From NCBI RefSeq assembly GCF_004794515.1, contig NZ_SSDF01000085.1, positions 60,006 through 124,005 on the forward strand: DNA of 64,000 bases. The letters run 5' to 3'. Below are positions 47,890 to 55,716 of this stretch, one piece after another. Positions within the stretch are counted from its first letter, which is position 1. Each line of letters opens with the position of its first letter. This stretch comes from Microbacterium sp. A20. GTDB taxonomy: Bacteria; Actinomycetota; Actinomycetes; Actinomycetales; Microbacteriaceae. Below the pieces are notes generated by a model. It was not told the origin of the DNA, ran no database searches, and saw nothing but the letters and a program-made list of their open reading frames with translations. Position numbers and translations under genes: made by a program.

Positions 47890-48774
47890 ATGACCGACAG
47901 CACTTCCGACCCGCGGCACGCGCATCGCGAAGAAGGCTTCCCCGCGCAGCAGCAGGATCAGCCAGGGCTCACGGAGCTGACACGTCCCGACCCCGACCAC
48001 GGCGAGGAGAGCTACGTCGGCCACGGCCGCCTGGCAGGGCGCCGCGCGCTCATCACCGGTGGCGACTCTGGCATCGGTCGGGCGGTCGCGATCGCCTTCG
48101 CGCGAGAGGGTGCCGATGTCGCGATCGCACACATGCCGGAGGAGCAGGACGACGCGGAGGACACGCTCGCCCTGGTCCGGGAGGCCGGACGCACCGGTGT
48201 GAGCTTTGCCGGCGACCTGCGGGACGAGGCCTTCGCGACCGATATCGTCGCCCGGACGCGGAGCGAGCTCGGCGGACTCGACACCCTCGTGCTCAATGCC
48301 GCCTACCAGCACGACATCGACGGCTTCGACAGCCTGGAGACCGACCGGATGCGGCGCGTGTTCGACACGAACCTCGTCGGCCTGCTGTTCTCGGCCCGCG
48401 CCGCATACCCCGACCTGGAGCCGGGCGCGAGCATCATCGTGACGGCATCCGTCCAGGCCTACAACCCGTCGCCGGGCCTCATCGACTACGCGATGACCAA
48501 GGCCGCTCAGGTCGCTTTCGTGAAGGCACTCGCCGAGGAGGCCGGCCCCAAGGGCATCCGGGTGAACGCCGTGGCGCCCGGTCCGATCTGGACGCCGTTG
48601 ATCCCCGCGACCGGCTGGGATGCCGAGCGGTTGGCGACCTTCGGCCAGGACACGCCTCTCGGACGCGCGGGCCAGCCGGCGGAGCTCGCGGGGGCCTACG
48701 TGTACCTCGCCTCGGCCGAGTCGTCGTACACATCGGGCTCGGTGATCGCGGTGACGGGCGGCAAGCCGCTCTGA
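47890..48774 (+). CDS. SDR oxidoreductase, general-stress (YghA/Gsp39-like)
   Basis: 294 aa. A long N-terminal tail with FPAQQQDQPGLTELTRPDPDHGEESYVGHGRL, then NAD(P) site ALITGGDSGIGRAVAIAFAREGADVA; catalytic Y in SPGLIDYAMTKAA (YxxxK) and S in VTASVQAY; C-terminal GSVIAVTGGKPL. This is the extended-tail SDR subfamily of stress proteins (YghA, YhdF). AGGAGG precedes the ATG. Confidence 0.9.
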   Translation: MTDSTSDPRHAHREEGFPAQQQDQPGLTELTRPDPDHGEESYVGHGRLAGRRALITGGDSGIGRAVAIAFAREGADVAIAHMPEEQDDAEDTLALVREAGRTGVSFAGDLRDEAFATDIVARTRSELGGLDTLVLNAAYQHDIDGFDSLETDRMRRVFDTNLVGLLFSARAAYPDLEPGASIIVTASVQAYNPSPGLIDYAMTKAAQVAFVKALAEEAGPKGIRVNAVAPGPIWTPLIPATGWDAERLATFGQDTPLGRAGQPAELAGAYVYLASAESSYTSGSVIAVTGGKPL

Positions 48775-48787
48775 GCTCGGTTCTGCC

Positions 48788-48891
48788 GCCGAGACCCCGC
48801 CTTCGCGTCGAAACCCCCGGGTAGCGGCGCATGCAGCCCGGGGTCTCGGCGCGTACCGGGGGTCTCGGCGACGCGGCGACGCGGCGACGCG
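48788..48891. repeat. Inverted repeat and (GCGACGCG)x3 tandem between SDR and EamA
   Basis: GCCGAGACCCCG (48788-48799) / CGGGGTCTCGGC (48839-48850) are perfect arms; GGGGTCTCGGC recurs at 48858-48868 and GCGACGCG is repeated three times (48868-48891). Part may be the SDR terminator. Confidence 0.55.
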
Positions 48892-48902
48892 GGCCGCCCG
48901 CC

Positions 48903-48908
48903 TAAGCT
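48903..48908 (+). promoter_or_regulatory. Leaderless -10 box of EamA transporter
   Basis: TAAGCT, 6 nt before GTG 48915, no ribosome-binding site. Confidence 0.45.
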
Positions 48909-48914
48909 TGTCTG

Positions 48915-49832
48915 GTGCAGAAGCCCGCGGCGTCCGGACCCCTCGTGGGCGTCGCACTCGTCATCGGCTCGTGCCTCTCGCTGCCCTTCGGGGCGGCCGT
49001 GGCTGCACAGCTTTTCCCGGTGCTCGGGCCGTGGGGTGTCACCTCGCTGCGCGTCGCGATCGCCGCGATCCTCCTCGTCGTCATCGTGCGGCCGCGGCCC
49101 GGAAAGTGGACCCGCTCGCAGTGGCTCGCCGCCGTGCTCTTCGGCGTCTCGCTCGCCGCGATGAACGGCTTCTTCTACGCCGCGATCGACCGCATCCCGC
49201 TCGGCCCGGCGGTCGCGATCGAGTTCCTCGGCCCGCTCGTGCTCGCCGCGGTGCTGACCCGTCGCCTCGCGGATGCCGCCTGGGTCGGCGTCGCCCTCCT
49301 CGGCATGGTCGCGCTGGGCATCGACGGCCTGATCGGGGCCGAGCCGCTCGACCCGCTCGGGCTCGTGTTCATCCTCATCGCCGCCGGGTTCTGGGTGATG
49401 TATATCCGCATGAGCGCCCGCGTCGGCGCCCTCATCCCGGGCAACAGCGGCCTCGCGATGGGGCTCGTCGTGGCGGCCGTGCTGCTCATCCCGGTCGGCA
49501 TCCCGGCAGCGTCGACCGTCGCGATGGATCCGCAGCTGCTGCTGCTCGCCGCCATCACCGCGGTGCTGTCGTCGGTGATCCCGTACAGCTTCGAACTGGC
49601 CGCGCTGCGCCGTCTGCCGCAGCGCGTGTTCGGGGTGCTCCTGAGCCTGGAGCCCGCGTTCGCGACGTTGGCCGGCTGGCTGATCCTCGGTCAGGACGCG
49701 ACTCCGTTGCGGATGCTGGCCGTCGCCCTCGTGATCGCCGCCAGTGTGGGGACGACACTCGGTGTGCGGAAGGACCGCCGTGACGGCGGCCCTTCCGGCC
49801 CCTTCACCGCCCCGATACCGCTGCCCGACTGA
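48915..49832 (+). CDS. EamA/RhtA-like exporter
   Basis: 305 aa, ten hydrophobic segments. FGAAVAAQLFPVLGPWGVTSLRVAIAAILL, NGFFYAAIDRIPLGPAVAIEFLGPLVLAA and SLEPAFATLAGWLILGQ are RhtA-type (threonine/homoserine exporter) signatures. Start GTG 48915, leaderless. Its last 29 bp overlap the converging YidC gene. Confidence 0.87.
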   Translation: MQKPAASGPLVGVALVIGSCLSLPFGAAVAAQLFPVLGPWGVTSLRVAIAAILLVVIVRPRPGKWTRSQWLAAVLFGVSLAAMNGFFYAAIDRIPLGPAVAIEFLGPLVLAAVLTRRLADAAWVGVALLGMVALGIDGLIGAEPLDPLGLVFILIAAGFWVMYIRMSARVGALIPGNSGLAMGLVVAAVLLIPVGIPAASTVAMDPQLLLLAAITAVLSSVIPYSFELAALRRLPQRVFGVLLSLEPAFATLAGWLILGQDATPLRMLAVALVIAASVGTTLGVRKDRRDGGPSGPFTAPIPLPD

Positions 49833-50583
49833 CCTCCGGCGTCGGCAGCGGGAACCGTCGACGCAGGATGACGCGCTGCACGAGCGTCCACACCACGGTG
49901 ACGGTCAGATACAGCGCAGCCGCGAGCGGCACGAACGCCGCGAACACGGCCGTCAGGTAGTGCAGGGACGACATCACACGCAGCATCGTCCGGGAGTTGA
50001 GCGGCGAGTCGTCGCCCTCGACCGGCGTCGGGCGGAACACCCGGCGGGTGACCTCGGCGACCGCGATCATCACCGCGAGCAGCACCCCGAAGACGAGGAA
50101 CGTCGCAGGCGTCGCCGTGCCGCCGAACAGCGCCGAGACCAGGCTCGTGCCCAGCGGAGCGCCGAACAGGTCGTGCGCGAGCAGCTCGTTCGGGTGCCCG
50201 GCGATCTCCGGCCGGAGGAACAGCGTGTAGAGGATGCCGACCACGGGGGCCTGCGCCAGCACCGGGAGTATGCCTGCGAACGGCGAGGTGTTCTCGGCCT
50301 TGTACAGCGCCATCATCTCCTTCTGCAGGCGTTCGGGGTTCTTCTTGTGGCGGCGCTGCAGTTCGCGGAGCTTCGGGGCGAGGCGCGCCCTGGTCTGCTC
50401 GGCCTTGGCCTGCGAGATGCCGACGGGGATGAGCAGTGCCCGCACCAAGAGCGTGACGAGCACGACGGCGAGGGCGGCGGCGGACGCCCCGGCGATCGGG
50501 GTGAGGAGGTCGGAGAGCCCGGTCAGTGCGCCGTAGGCGGCGTCGAGCAGGGCGGCGAGAGGGGGGAAGGCAAAGGGGTCCAT
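49804..50583 (-). CDS. yidC: YidC/Oxa1-family membrane insertase (accessory copy)
   Basis: 259 aa, short Gram-positive YidC form with no large periplasmic domain. The helices and cytoplasmic hairpin (ARLAPKLRELQRRHKKNPERLQKEMMALYKAENTSPFAGILPVLAQAPVV) are typical; it aids insertion of membrane proteins. A substrate-facing Arg lies in TLLVRALLIP. No rnpA/jag neighbours, so it is a paralogue outside the canonical locus. Preceded by the DUF6412 gene (66 bp). A C-terminal basic tail RRRFPLPTPEVSRAAVSGR. Confidence 0.85.
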   Translation of the reverse strand: MDPFAFPPLAALLDAAYGALTGLSDLLTPIAGASAAALAVVLVTLLVRALLIPVGISQAKAEQTRARLAPKLRELQRRHKKNPERLQKEMMALYKAENTSPFAGILPVLAQAPVVGILYTLFLRPEIAGHPNELLAHDLFGAPLGTSLVSALFGGTATPATFLVFGVLLAVMIAVAEVTRRVFRPTPVEGDDSPLNSRTMLRVMSSLHYLTAVFAAFVPLAAALYLTVTVVWTLVQRVILRRRFPLPTPEVSRAAVSGR

Positions 50584-50649
50584 GGAAGTGTCCGTTCGTG
50601 GCGTCGGGAAGGGTCGGCGAAGGCCGCGCTGTCCCGTCGTACGGACGGA

Positions 50650-50922
50650 CTACGCGGCGGTCGCGACTCCCGGCGCCCGTGGGCGCGGATGCCCTGCAGC
50701 ATCAGGATCGCTCTGCGTGAGAAGGGTTCCGACGTCGATGGCCCGCAGCGGATGCGGGGCATCTGAGGTGGCTCCGGGGCGCACGCTCAGCACGACCGCG
50801 AGCGTGAGCGCCGTCACGGCGAGCAGTGCGATGGCGAGGCCGAGGGCCGCGGCATCCGGCATCGAGACGAGTCCGAGTGCGGTCGCGACGAAGCTCAGCA
50901 TCTGCCCGAACCACTCGCTCAT
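50650..50922 (-). CDS. DUF6412-type small membrane protein
   Basis: 90 aa. One hydrophobic segment (ALGLAIALLAVTALTLAVVLSVRPGA) near residues 27-52, then a polar tail. GGGGAG precedes the ATG. It is upstream of yidC in the same direction, a pairing found in many actinobacteria. Function unknown; probably aids the YidC-like insertase. Confidence 0.65.
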   Translation of the reverse strand: MSEWFGQMLSFVATALGLVSMPDAAALGLAIALLAVTALTLAVVLSVRPGATSDAPHPLRAIDVGTLLTQSDPDAAGHPRPRAPGVATAA

Positions 50923-51006
50923 GCGCACTCCCCTCTGCAGCCGAGGGTAGCACCGGGGCCTGCGAGACCGGCCGTCACGGTCGACCGTCCGCCTGCGCTG
51001 CGGGCG

Positions 51007-51012
51007 TAACGT
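51007..51012 (+). promoter_or_regulatory. Leaderless -10 box of nitronate monooxygenase gene
   Basis: TAACGT then 6 nt and the ATG at 51019; no ribosome-binding site. Confidence 0.45.
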
Positions 51013-51018
51013 CGAAGC

Positions 51019-52065
51019 ATGAGTGACCTTCGCGCCCTGCTCGGGATCGAGCATCCGATCATCCTCGGCCCGTTCGGCGGGCTCTCCTCGACCTCGCTCA
51101 CCGCCGCGGTGAGCAACGCCGGCGGACTCGGCTCGTTCGGCCTGTACGGATACGACGGCGACCGCATCCGCGCGACCGGGGCCGAGCTGCGTGCGGCGAC
51201 CGACCGGCCGTTCGCGGTGAACATCTGGCTGCCCACGGGCGACGAGGTCGAGCCGAACCCGCAGCACACGATCTTCGCGCAGGCGCTGCAGCCGTTCTAC
51301 GAGGCGGTCGGTGTCGACGTGCCGGCCCGGCCGGAGCGGTACAACCCGCCGCTCGAGGAACAGCTCGAGGCGATCTGGGAGATCGCGCCCGCAGTGCTGA
51401 GCGTGGTGTTCGGCGTGCCGACAGCGGCGGTCGTCGAAGAGGCGCGTCGCCGCGGCATCCGTGTCGTCGGTACGGCGACCACCGTGGCCGAGGCCGTCGC
51501 CCTGGACGAGGCGGGCGTGGATGCCGTCGTCGCGACCGGGGCAGAAGCGGCCGGCCACCGGGTGTCGTTCCTGCGCCCGGCCGAGGAGTCGCTGGTGGGG
51601 ACGTTCGCCCTGGTGCCGCAGGTCGTGGACGCGGTCGGAGTGCCCGTGATCGCGGCGGGTGGGATCGCCGATCGGCGGGGGGTGGCCGCGGCGTTCGCGC
51701 TGGGGGCTTCGGGCGTGCAGGTGGGGACGGCGTTCCTCGCGACGTCGGAGTCGGCCACGAATCCGGCGCACCGCGACGCCATCCGCTCGACCGCCGCCGA
51801 CGAGACCGTGCTCACGCGGGCCATGAGCGGTCGACTGGCGCGCGGCACGCGCAACCGCGCCGTGCGGGCGATCGAGGCGAGCGGCACGATCGCGCCGTTC
51901 CCGATGCAGAACTGGCTCACGGGCCGCTTCCGCACCGCGGCCGGACAGCAGAACCTGGGTGAGCTGCAGTCGCTGTGGATGGGTCAGGCCGCACCGCTCG
52001 TGCAGTACGACTCCGCCGCCGAGGTGTTCGCCGAGCTGCTCGCAGGGGCTCCGGAAGCTCCCTGA
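51019..52065 (+). CDS. Nitronate monooxygenase family flavoenzyme
   Basis: 348 aa, FMN barrel. LGIEHPIILGPFGGLSSTSLTAAVSNAGGLGSFG (2NPD motif), VNIWLP, VVATGAEAAGHR (catalytic His in GAEAAGHR) and PVIAAGGIADRRGVAAAFALGASGVQVGTAFLAT are class I-type. Oxidises nitronates such as propionate 3-nitronate. Stand-alone, leaderless start. Confidence 0.9.
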   Translation: MSDLRALLGIEHPIILGPFGGLSSTSLTAAVSNAGGLGSFGLYGYDGDRIRATGAELRAATDRPFAVNIWLPTGDEVEPNPQHTIFAQALQPFYEAVGVDVPARPERYNPPLEEQLEAIWEIAPAVLSVVFGVPTAAVVEEARRRGIRVVGTATTVAEAVALDEAGVDAVVATGAEAAGHRVSFLRPAEESLVGTFALVPQVVDAVGVPVIAAGGIADRRGVAAAFALGASGVQVGTAFLATSESATNPAHRDAIRSTAADETVLTRAMSGRLARGTRNRAVRAIEASGTIAPFPMQNWLTGRFRTAAGQQNLGELQSLWMGQAAPLVQYDSAAEVFAELLAGAPEAP

Positions 52066-52081
52066 CGTTCGCTCTGCTGTG

Positions 52082-52170
52082 TTCCGGTCGCACTTCCTGC
52101 CGCGCGGCTGTGTTCCGGTCGCAGTTTCTGCCGCGCTGACGGCCTCGGGGCGGCAGGAACTGCGACCGGA
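52082..52170. repeat. Intergenic palindromic repeat (copy B)
   Basis: TTCCGGTCGCA occurs twice in direct repeat (52082, 52113). The second, TCCGGTCGCAGTTTCTGCCGC (52114-52134), pairs over 21 bp (one G-U) with the arm at 52150-52170. Same family as copy A at 25161. Confidence 0.75.
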
Positions 52171-52177
52171 GCGGCGG

Positions 52178-52291
52178 GTGCGGACCGGAGCGGCGGGTGC
52201 GGACCGGAGCGGAGGGTGCGGACCGGGGCGGCGGGTGCGGACCGGAGCGCACGGTGCGGACCGGAGCGGCGGGTGCGGACCGGGGCGGAGG
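52178..52291. repeat. Six-copy 19-bp tandem repeat
   Basis: Unit GTGCGGACCGGAGCGGCGG repeated at 52178, 52197, 52216, 52235, 52254 and 52273 with 1-3 changes each, flanked by a partial unit. It directly follows the palindromic repeat B and abuts the purU stop. No spacers, so not CRISPR. Likely arisen by slippage; the unit shares CGGACCGG with the palindrome arm. Confidence 0.9.
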
Positions 52292-52299
52292 ACCGGGGG

Positions 52300-53151
52300 C
52301 TAGAGGATGACCGTGGACTTGCCGTGCACGATCACGCGGTCCTCGGCGTGCCACTGCACGGCGCGGGCGAGTACCAGGCGCTCGACGTCGGCGCCGCGGC
52401 TCTGCAGCTGAGCCGCCGACTCGGAGTGGGTCACGCGCGTGACATCCTGCTCGATGATCGGGCCCTCGTCGAGGTCGGCCGTCGCGTAGTGCGCGGTCGC
52501 GCCGATGAGCTTGACGCCGCGGTCCTTGGCGCGCGCGTACGGGTTCGCGCCGATGAACGCGGGCAGGAACGAGTGGTGGATGTTGATCACCGGCACCTCG
52601 AGGCGCGTGATGAAGTCGTCGGTCAGGATCTGCATGTAGCGGGCGAGCACCACCAGGTCGACGTTTCCGTGCAGCAGTTCCAGCTGACGCTGCTCCATCG
52701 CGGCCTTGTCGCCGGAGGGGATGTGCACGAACGGCACCCCGAAGGAGCGGACGGACTCCGCCAGGTCGGGGTGGTTGGAGACGACCATCGTGATGTCGAT
52801 GTCGAGCTGGCCGCGCTGCGTGCGCCACAGCAGCTCCATCAGGCAGTGGTCGTACTTGGAGACGAAGATCGCGACGCGCTTGCGCCGGGCCACGTCGTGC
52901 AGCGACCACTCCATCCCGAAGCGCTCGGCCACGGCGGCGATGTCGGCTTCGAGGGCCGGGCGTGCGGCGGAGAGCCCGTCGAGGTGGATCACGGTGCGCT
53001 GGAAGAAGCGTCCGCCCTCGGAATCGGTGGAGTGCTGGTCGAGCGAGATGATGTTCGCGCCGTGCTGGGCGAGCACCCCGGCGACAGCGGCGACGATGCC
53101 GGGCTGGTCGTCGCAGGCGATGAGCAGGCGGGCGGTATCGGGCTGAGACAT
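52300..53151 (-). CDS. purU: Formyltetrahydrofolate deformylase
   Basis: 283 aa. N-terminal ACT domain (RLLIACDDQPGIVAAVAGVLAQHGANIISLDQHST) and C-terminal formyltransferase-like domain with NIHHSFLPAFIGANPYARAKDRGVKLIGATAHYATADLDEGPIIEQDV (catalytic Asn/His/Asp). Releases formate from 10-formyl-THF, for purine synthesis and C1 balance. Ends next to the 19-bp tandem repeat. Confidence 0.94.
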   Translation of the reverse strand: MSQPDTARLLIACDDQPGIVAAVAGVLAQHGANIISLDQHSTDSEGGRFFQRTVIHLDGLSAARPALEADIAAVAERFGMEWSLHDVARRKRVAIFVSKYDHCLMELLWRTQRGQLDIDITMVVSNHPDLAESVRSFGVPFVHIPSGDKAAMEQRQLELLHGNVDLVVLARYMQILTDDFITRLEVPVINIHHSFLPAFIGANPYARAKDRGVKLIGATAHYATADLDEGPIIEQDVTRVTHSESAAQLQSRGADVERLVLARAVQWHAEDRVIVHGKSTVIL

Positions 53152-53224
53152 GGGGGCTCCTCGAGGGTGTGCATCGATTCTGCCGTGGATGCACAGCGGG
53201 GGCGAATCGCGGGAGGCGACTCGC

Positions 53225-53230
53225 TACTCT
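53225..53230 (+). promoter_or_regulatory. Leaderless -10 box of antiporter gene
   Basis: TACTCT then 7 nt and the GTG at 53238; no ribosome-binding site. Confidence 0.4.
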
Positions 53231-53237
53231 GAGTCTC

Positions 53238-54452
53238 GTGGAAGCGAGTGACCTCGGCCTGGTGCTGATCCCCCTGTTGGCCGTCGCCGCGCCCCTGCTC
53301 GCCCGCGGCGTGCGCCCCGTGGTGCGGGTGCCCATCGTGGTGTTCGAGCTCGTGCTCGGCATCCTCGTCGGACCCGCCGTGCTCGGCTGGGTCGAGCCGG
53401 GGCCGCTGCTGGAGAAGCTCAGCGACTTCGGTCTGGCGCTGCTGTTCTTCGTGGCCGGCACCGAGATCGACTTCAAGATGGTGGCGGGCAAGCCGCTCGC
53501 CCGGGCTTCAGCCGGCTGGCTGCTCAGCGTGCTGCTGGGCATCGGCCTCGGGTTCTTCTTCGCGCCGGGCGAGGGGATGGTCGTGATCGGGATCGCGCTC
53601 AGCTCCACGGCGCTCGGCACGCTGATGCCGATCCTGCGCGATGCGCGCGAGCTCGACACACCCTTCGGTCGGGCGATCAGCACGATCGGGGCCGTCGGCG
53701 AGTTCCTGCCCCTGATCGCGATCTCGATCTTCCTGAGCACGCGGACCACGCCCATCGCCACGGCCGTGCTGCTGACCTTCGTCGTGCTGGCCGGCCTCGC
53801 AGTGCTGCTGGCGCATCGCGTGCCGCACGGTCGTCTGCACCGCATCGTCCTGGCCACCCTGCACACCTCCGACCAGTTCGGGGTGCGCTTCGTGATCCTG
53901 CTCATCGCCGCGCTGGTCGGACTCAGCGTGATGCTCGACCTCGACATGCTGCTGGGCGCGTTCGTGGCCGGCGCGGTCTGGCGCATCATCATGGCGCGGG
54001 CGCCCAAGGAATCCGCCGAGCAGGTCGAGAGCAAGATCGAGGCCATCGCGTTCGGCTTCCTCGTGCCGATCTTCTTCCTCTACACCGGCGTCACGTTCGA
54101 CCTGCAGGCGCTGCTCACCTCGCCCGCGGCGCTGGCGCTGGTGCCGATCTTCCTGATCGCGCTGCTCGTGATCCGCGGTGCGGCCGCGCAGCTCTCGGCT
54201 CCAGCGGGGATGAGCGTGCGCGACCGTGCGGCGCTCGGCCTGCTCGCCGCGACCGGACTGCCGATCATCGTCGCGGTCACCGCGATCGGCGTGGATCAGG
54301 ACATGCTCGACACCGGCACGGCCGCGGCCCTCGTCGGAGCAGGCATGCTCTCGGTACTGCTGTATCCGCTGATCGGCATGACCCTCCGTGGGGATCGCGA
54401 AGAGGTCGTCGGTCCGGCACGCGCGGGCGAGTCGCTGCAGGGGGAGCTGTGA
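53238..54452 (+). CDS. Monovalent cation:proton antiporter (CPA2-like)
   Basis: 404 aa, about 12 hydrophobic segments without a C-terminal TrkA-N or UspA domain. ELVLGILVGPAVLGWVEPG, FGLALLFFVAGTEIDFKMV and LGAFVAGAVWRII are KefB/CPA2 markers. Start GTG 53238. Exchanges K+ or Na+ for H+. Its stop overlaps the next start. Confidence 0.87.
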   Translation: MEASDLGLVLIPLLAVAAPLLARGVRPVVRVPIVVFELVLGILVGPAVLGWVEPGPLLEKLSDFGLALLFFVAGTEIDFKMVAGKPLARASAGWLLSVLLGIGLGFFFAPGEGMVVIGIALSSTALGTLMPILRDARELDTPFGRAISTIGAVGEFLPLIAISIFLSTRTTPIATAVLLTFVVLAGLAVLLAHRVPHGRLHRIVLATLHTSDQFGVRFVILLIAALVGLSVMLDLDMLLGAFVAGAVWRIIMARAPKESAEQVESKIEAIAFGFLVPIFFLYTGVTFDLQALLTSPAALALVPIFLIALLVIRGAAAQLSAPAGMSVRDRAALGLLAATGLPIIVAVTAIGVDQDMLDTGTAAALVGAGMLSVLLYPLIGMTLRGDREEVVGPARAGESLQGEL

Positions 54453-54919
54453 CCTCGGCATCCGCTCTGCTGACGGCCGCCGTGGCCGATCTCGCCGGGG
54501 CTCCGAAGGAGGGTCTCGGCGAGCAGCGCGACTCCCGGTGGCGGGGCCGCCGCATCGTGCGCGTGGGTGAGGCCTGGCATCTGGGCGTGCTGCTGCTCAC
54601 CGAGACCCACGCGCTGGCGACCGCCGAGGTGCTGCGGGCCGCCGACCCCGGCCGCCGTGGCTACACGGCCGAGTCGGCGCGAGAGCGTGCCGAGCGCCGG
54701 GCCGAGGCTCTGCGCGGTGGCTTCGGCGAGGGTGAGGTCGTGCACGTGGGGTGGAGCGTGATCGACGTCGATGCGGTGGATGCCGGGGGCTCGTCGGGTC
54801 CGCTGTCTCTGGTCGACGGGGTCCCGTCGGTGCGTTGGAGCACGGCCGGGGGGTTCATGCCCCTGGAGGCATACCTGCGCGAGCGCGTCGGTCTGCTGCG
54901 TGACGGAGCGGCGAGCTGA
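54449..54919 (+). CDS. Conserved hypothetical protein downstream of antiporter
   Basis: 156 aa, starting GTG 54449 overlapping the antiporter stop. No known motif; Ala/Arg-rich, a globular part WHLGVLLLTETHALATAEVLRAADPGRRGYTAESARERAERR and EVVHVGWSVIDVDAVDAGG...PLSLVDGVPSVRWSTAGGFMPLEAYL. I do not recognise it. Translational coupling suggests a role with the antiporter. Confidence 0.7.
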   Translation: MTSASALLTAAVADLAGAPKEGLGEQRDSRWRGRRIVRVGEAWHLGVLLLTETHALATAEVLRAADPGRRGYTAESARERAERRAEALRGGFGEGEVVHVGWSVIDVDAVDAGGSSGPLSLVDGVPSVRWSTAGGFMPLEAYLRERVGLLRDGAAS

Positions 54920-54964
54920 CGTCGGCGAGCTGATTCGATCCGGGCTGACTCAGTCCGGCCCGGC

Positions 54965-55681
54965 TCAGGCGAACGTCTCGGCGAATCGCCGGAGGAGTGC
55001 CGCGCCCTCGGTGACGGATGCCGCGAGCACCTGCTGCTGCACGGCGTCGAACTCGTCGGGGTCGAAGTAGCCGGTGGTGCGGTAGAACGTCATCCGGTCG
55101 GCGAAGTCGCGGGGAGTGGGCTCGGGGTGGAACTGCGCCGCGTACAGGTGCGTGCCCACGCGGTAGGCCTGCACAGGGCAGACGTCGTTGGTCGCGAGCA
55201 GCACCGCGCCGGTCGGGGTGCTCTCCGCACTCTCCTTGTGCGCCGTGAAGACCGTCAGCGCAGAGCCGCTGGGGCCGAACACGGGGTCGGCGGCGCCGGC
55301 TTCGGTCACGTCGATCACGGTGGCGCTCGCGGGCTCCGGGGTGTCGGTGACGACCTCGCCGCCGAGCATGCGGGTCACGACGCCGATGCTGAAGCAGGTG
55401 AAGAACACGGCGACCTCGGCGGCGATCGCCGCATCGGCCAACGTGCGCAGGTCGGCCTCGACACGCAGCTGCTCCGTGGATTTCACCGCGTCGGAGACGT
55501 TGTACGGAGACCCGCCGACCACGACCCCGTCGTACCCGCGCACCCGTGCGATGTCGAGCGGCGTCTGCAGCAGGTCGAGCCGGTCGACGACGTCGACGCC
55601 GAGTGCCCGCCGGAACGATGCGTGCTCGGCATCCGCCGCCCCGAGCTCGGGGCGCACGCAGACGTAGAGGAGCGAGGCCAT
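54965..55681 (-). CDS. Class I glutamine amidotransferase-like protein
   Basis: 238 aa. VFFTCFSIGVV offers the nucleophile Cys in a slightly altered elbow (C-F-S instead of G-C-x-G), and AAQFHPEPTPRDF holds the His/Glu pair. It has the general shape of GMP-synthase-type glutaminases but the elbow change makes activity doubtful. Convergent with 54449. Function unknown. Confidence 0.75.
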   Translation of the reverse strand: MASLLYVCVRPELGAADAEHASFRRALGVDVVDRLDLLQTPLDIARVRGYDGVVVGGSPYNVSDAVKSTEQLRVEADLRTLADAAIAAEVAVFFTCFSIGVVTRMLGGEVVTDTPEPASATVIDVTEAGAADPVFGPSGSALTVFTAHKESAESTPTGAVLLATNDVCPVQAYRVGTHLYAAQFHPEPTPRDFADRMTFYRTTGYFDPDEFDAVQQQVLAASVTEGAALLRRFAETFA

Positions 55682-55716
55682 CAGGAGATTCTAACGAGCG
55701 CGACGAACGTCGCCGG

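Noticed and set aside
52178..52291. CRISPR array
   Set aside because: Repeats are contiguous 19-mers without spacers, and no cas gene is present.
51917..54046. A 709-codon minus-strand frame over purU and the antiporter
   Set aside because: Antisense shadow of purU and antiporter with no start signal and no protein motif; typical for GC-rich DNA.
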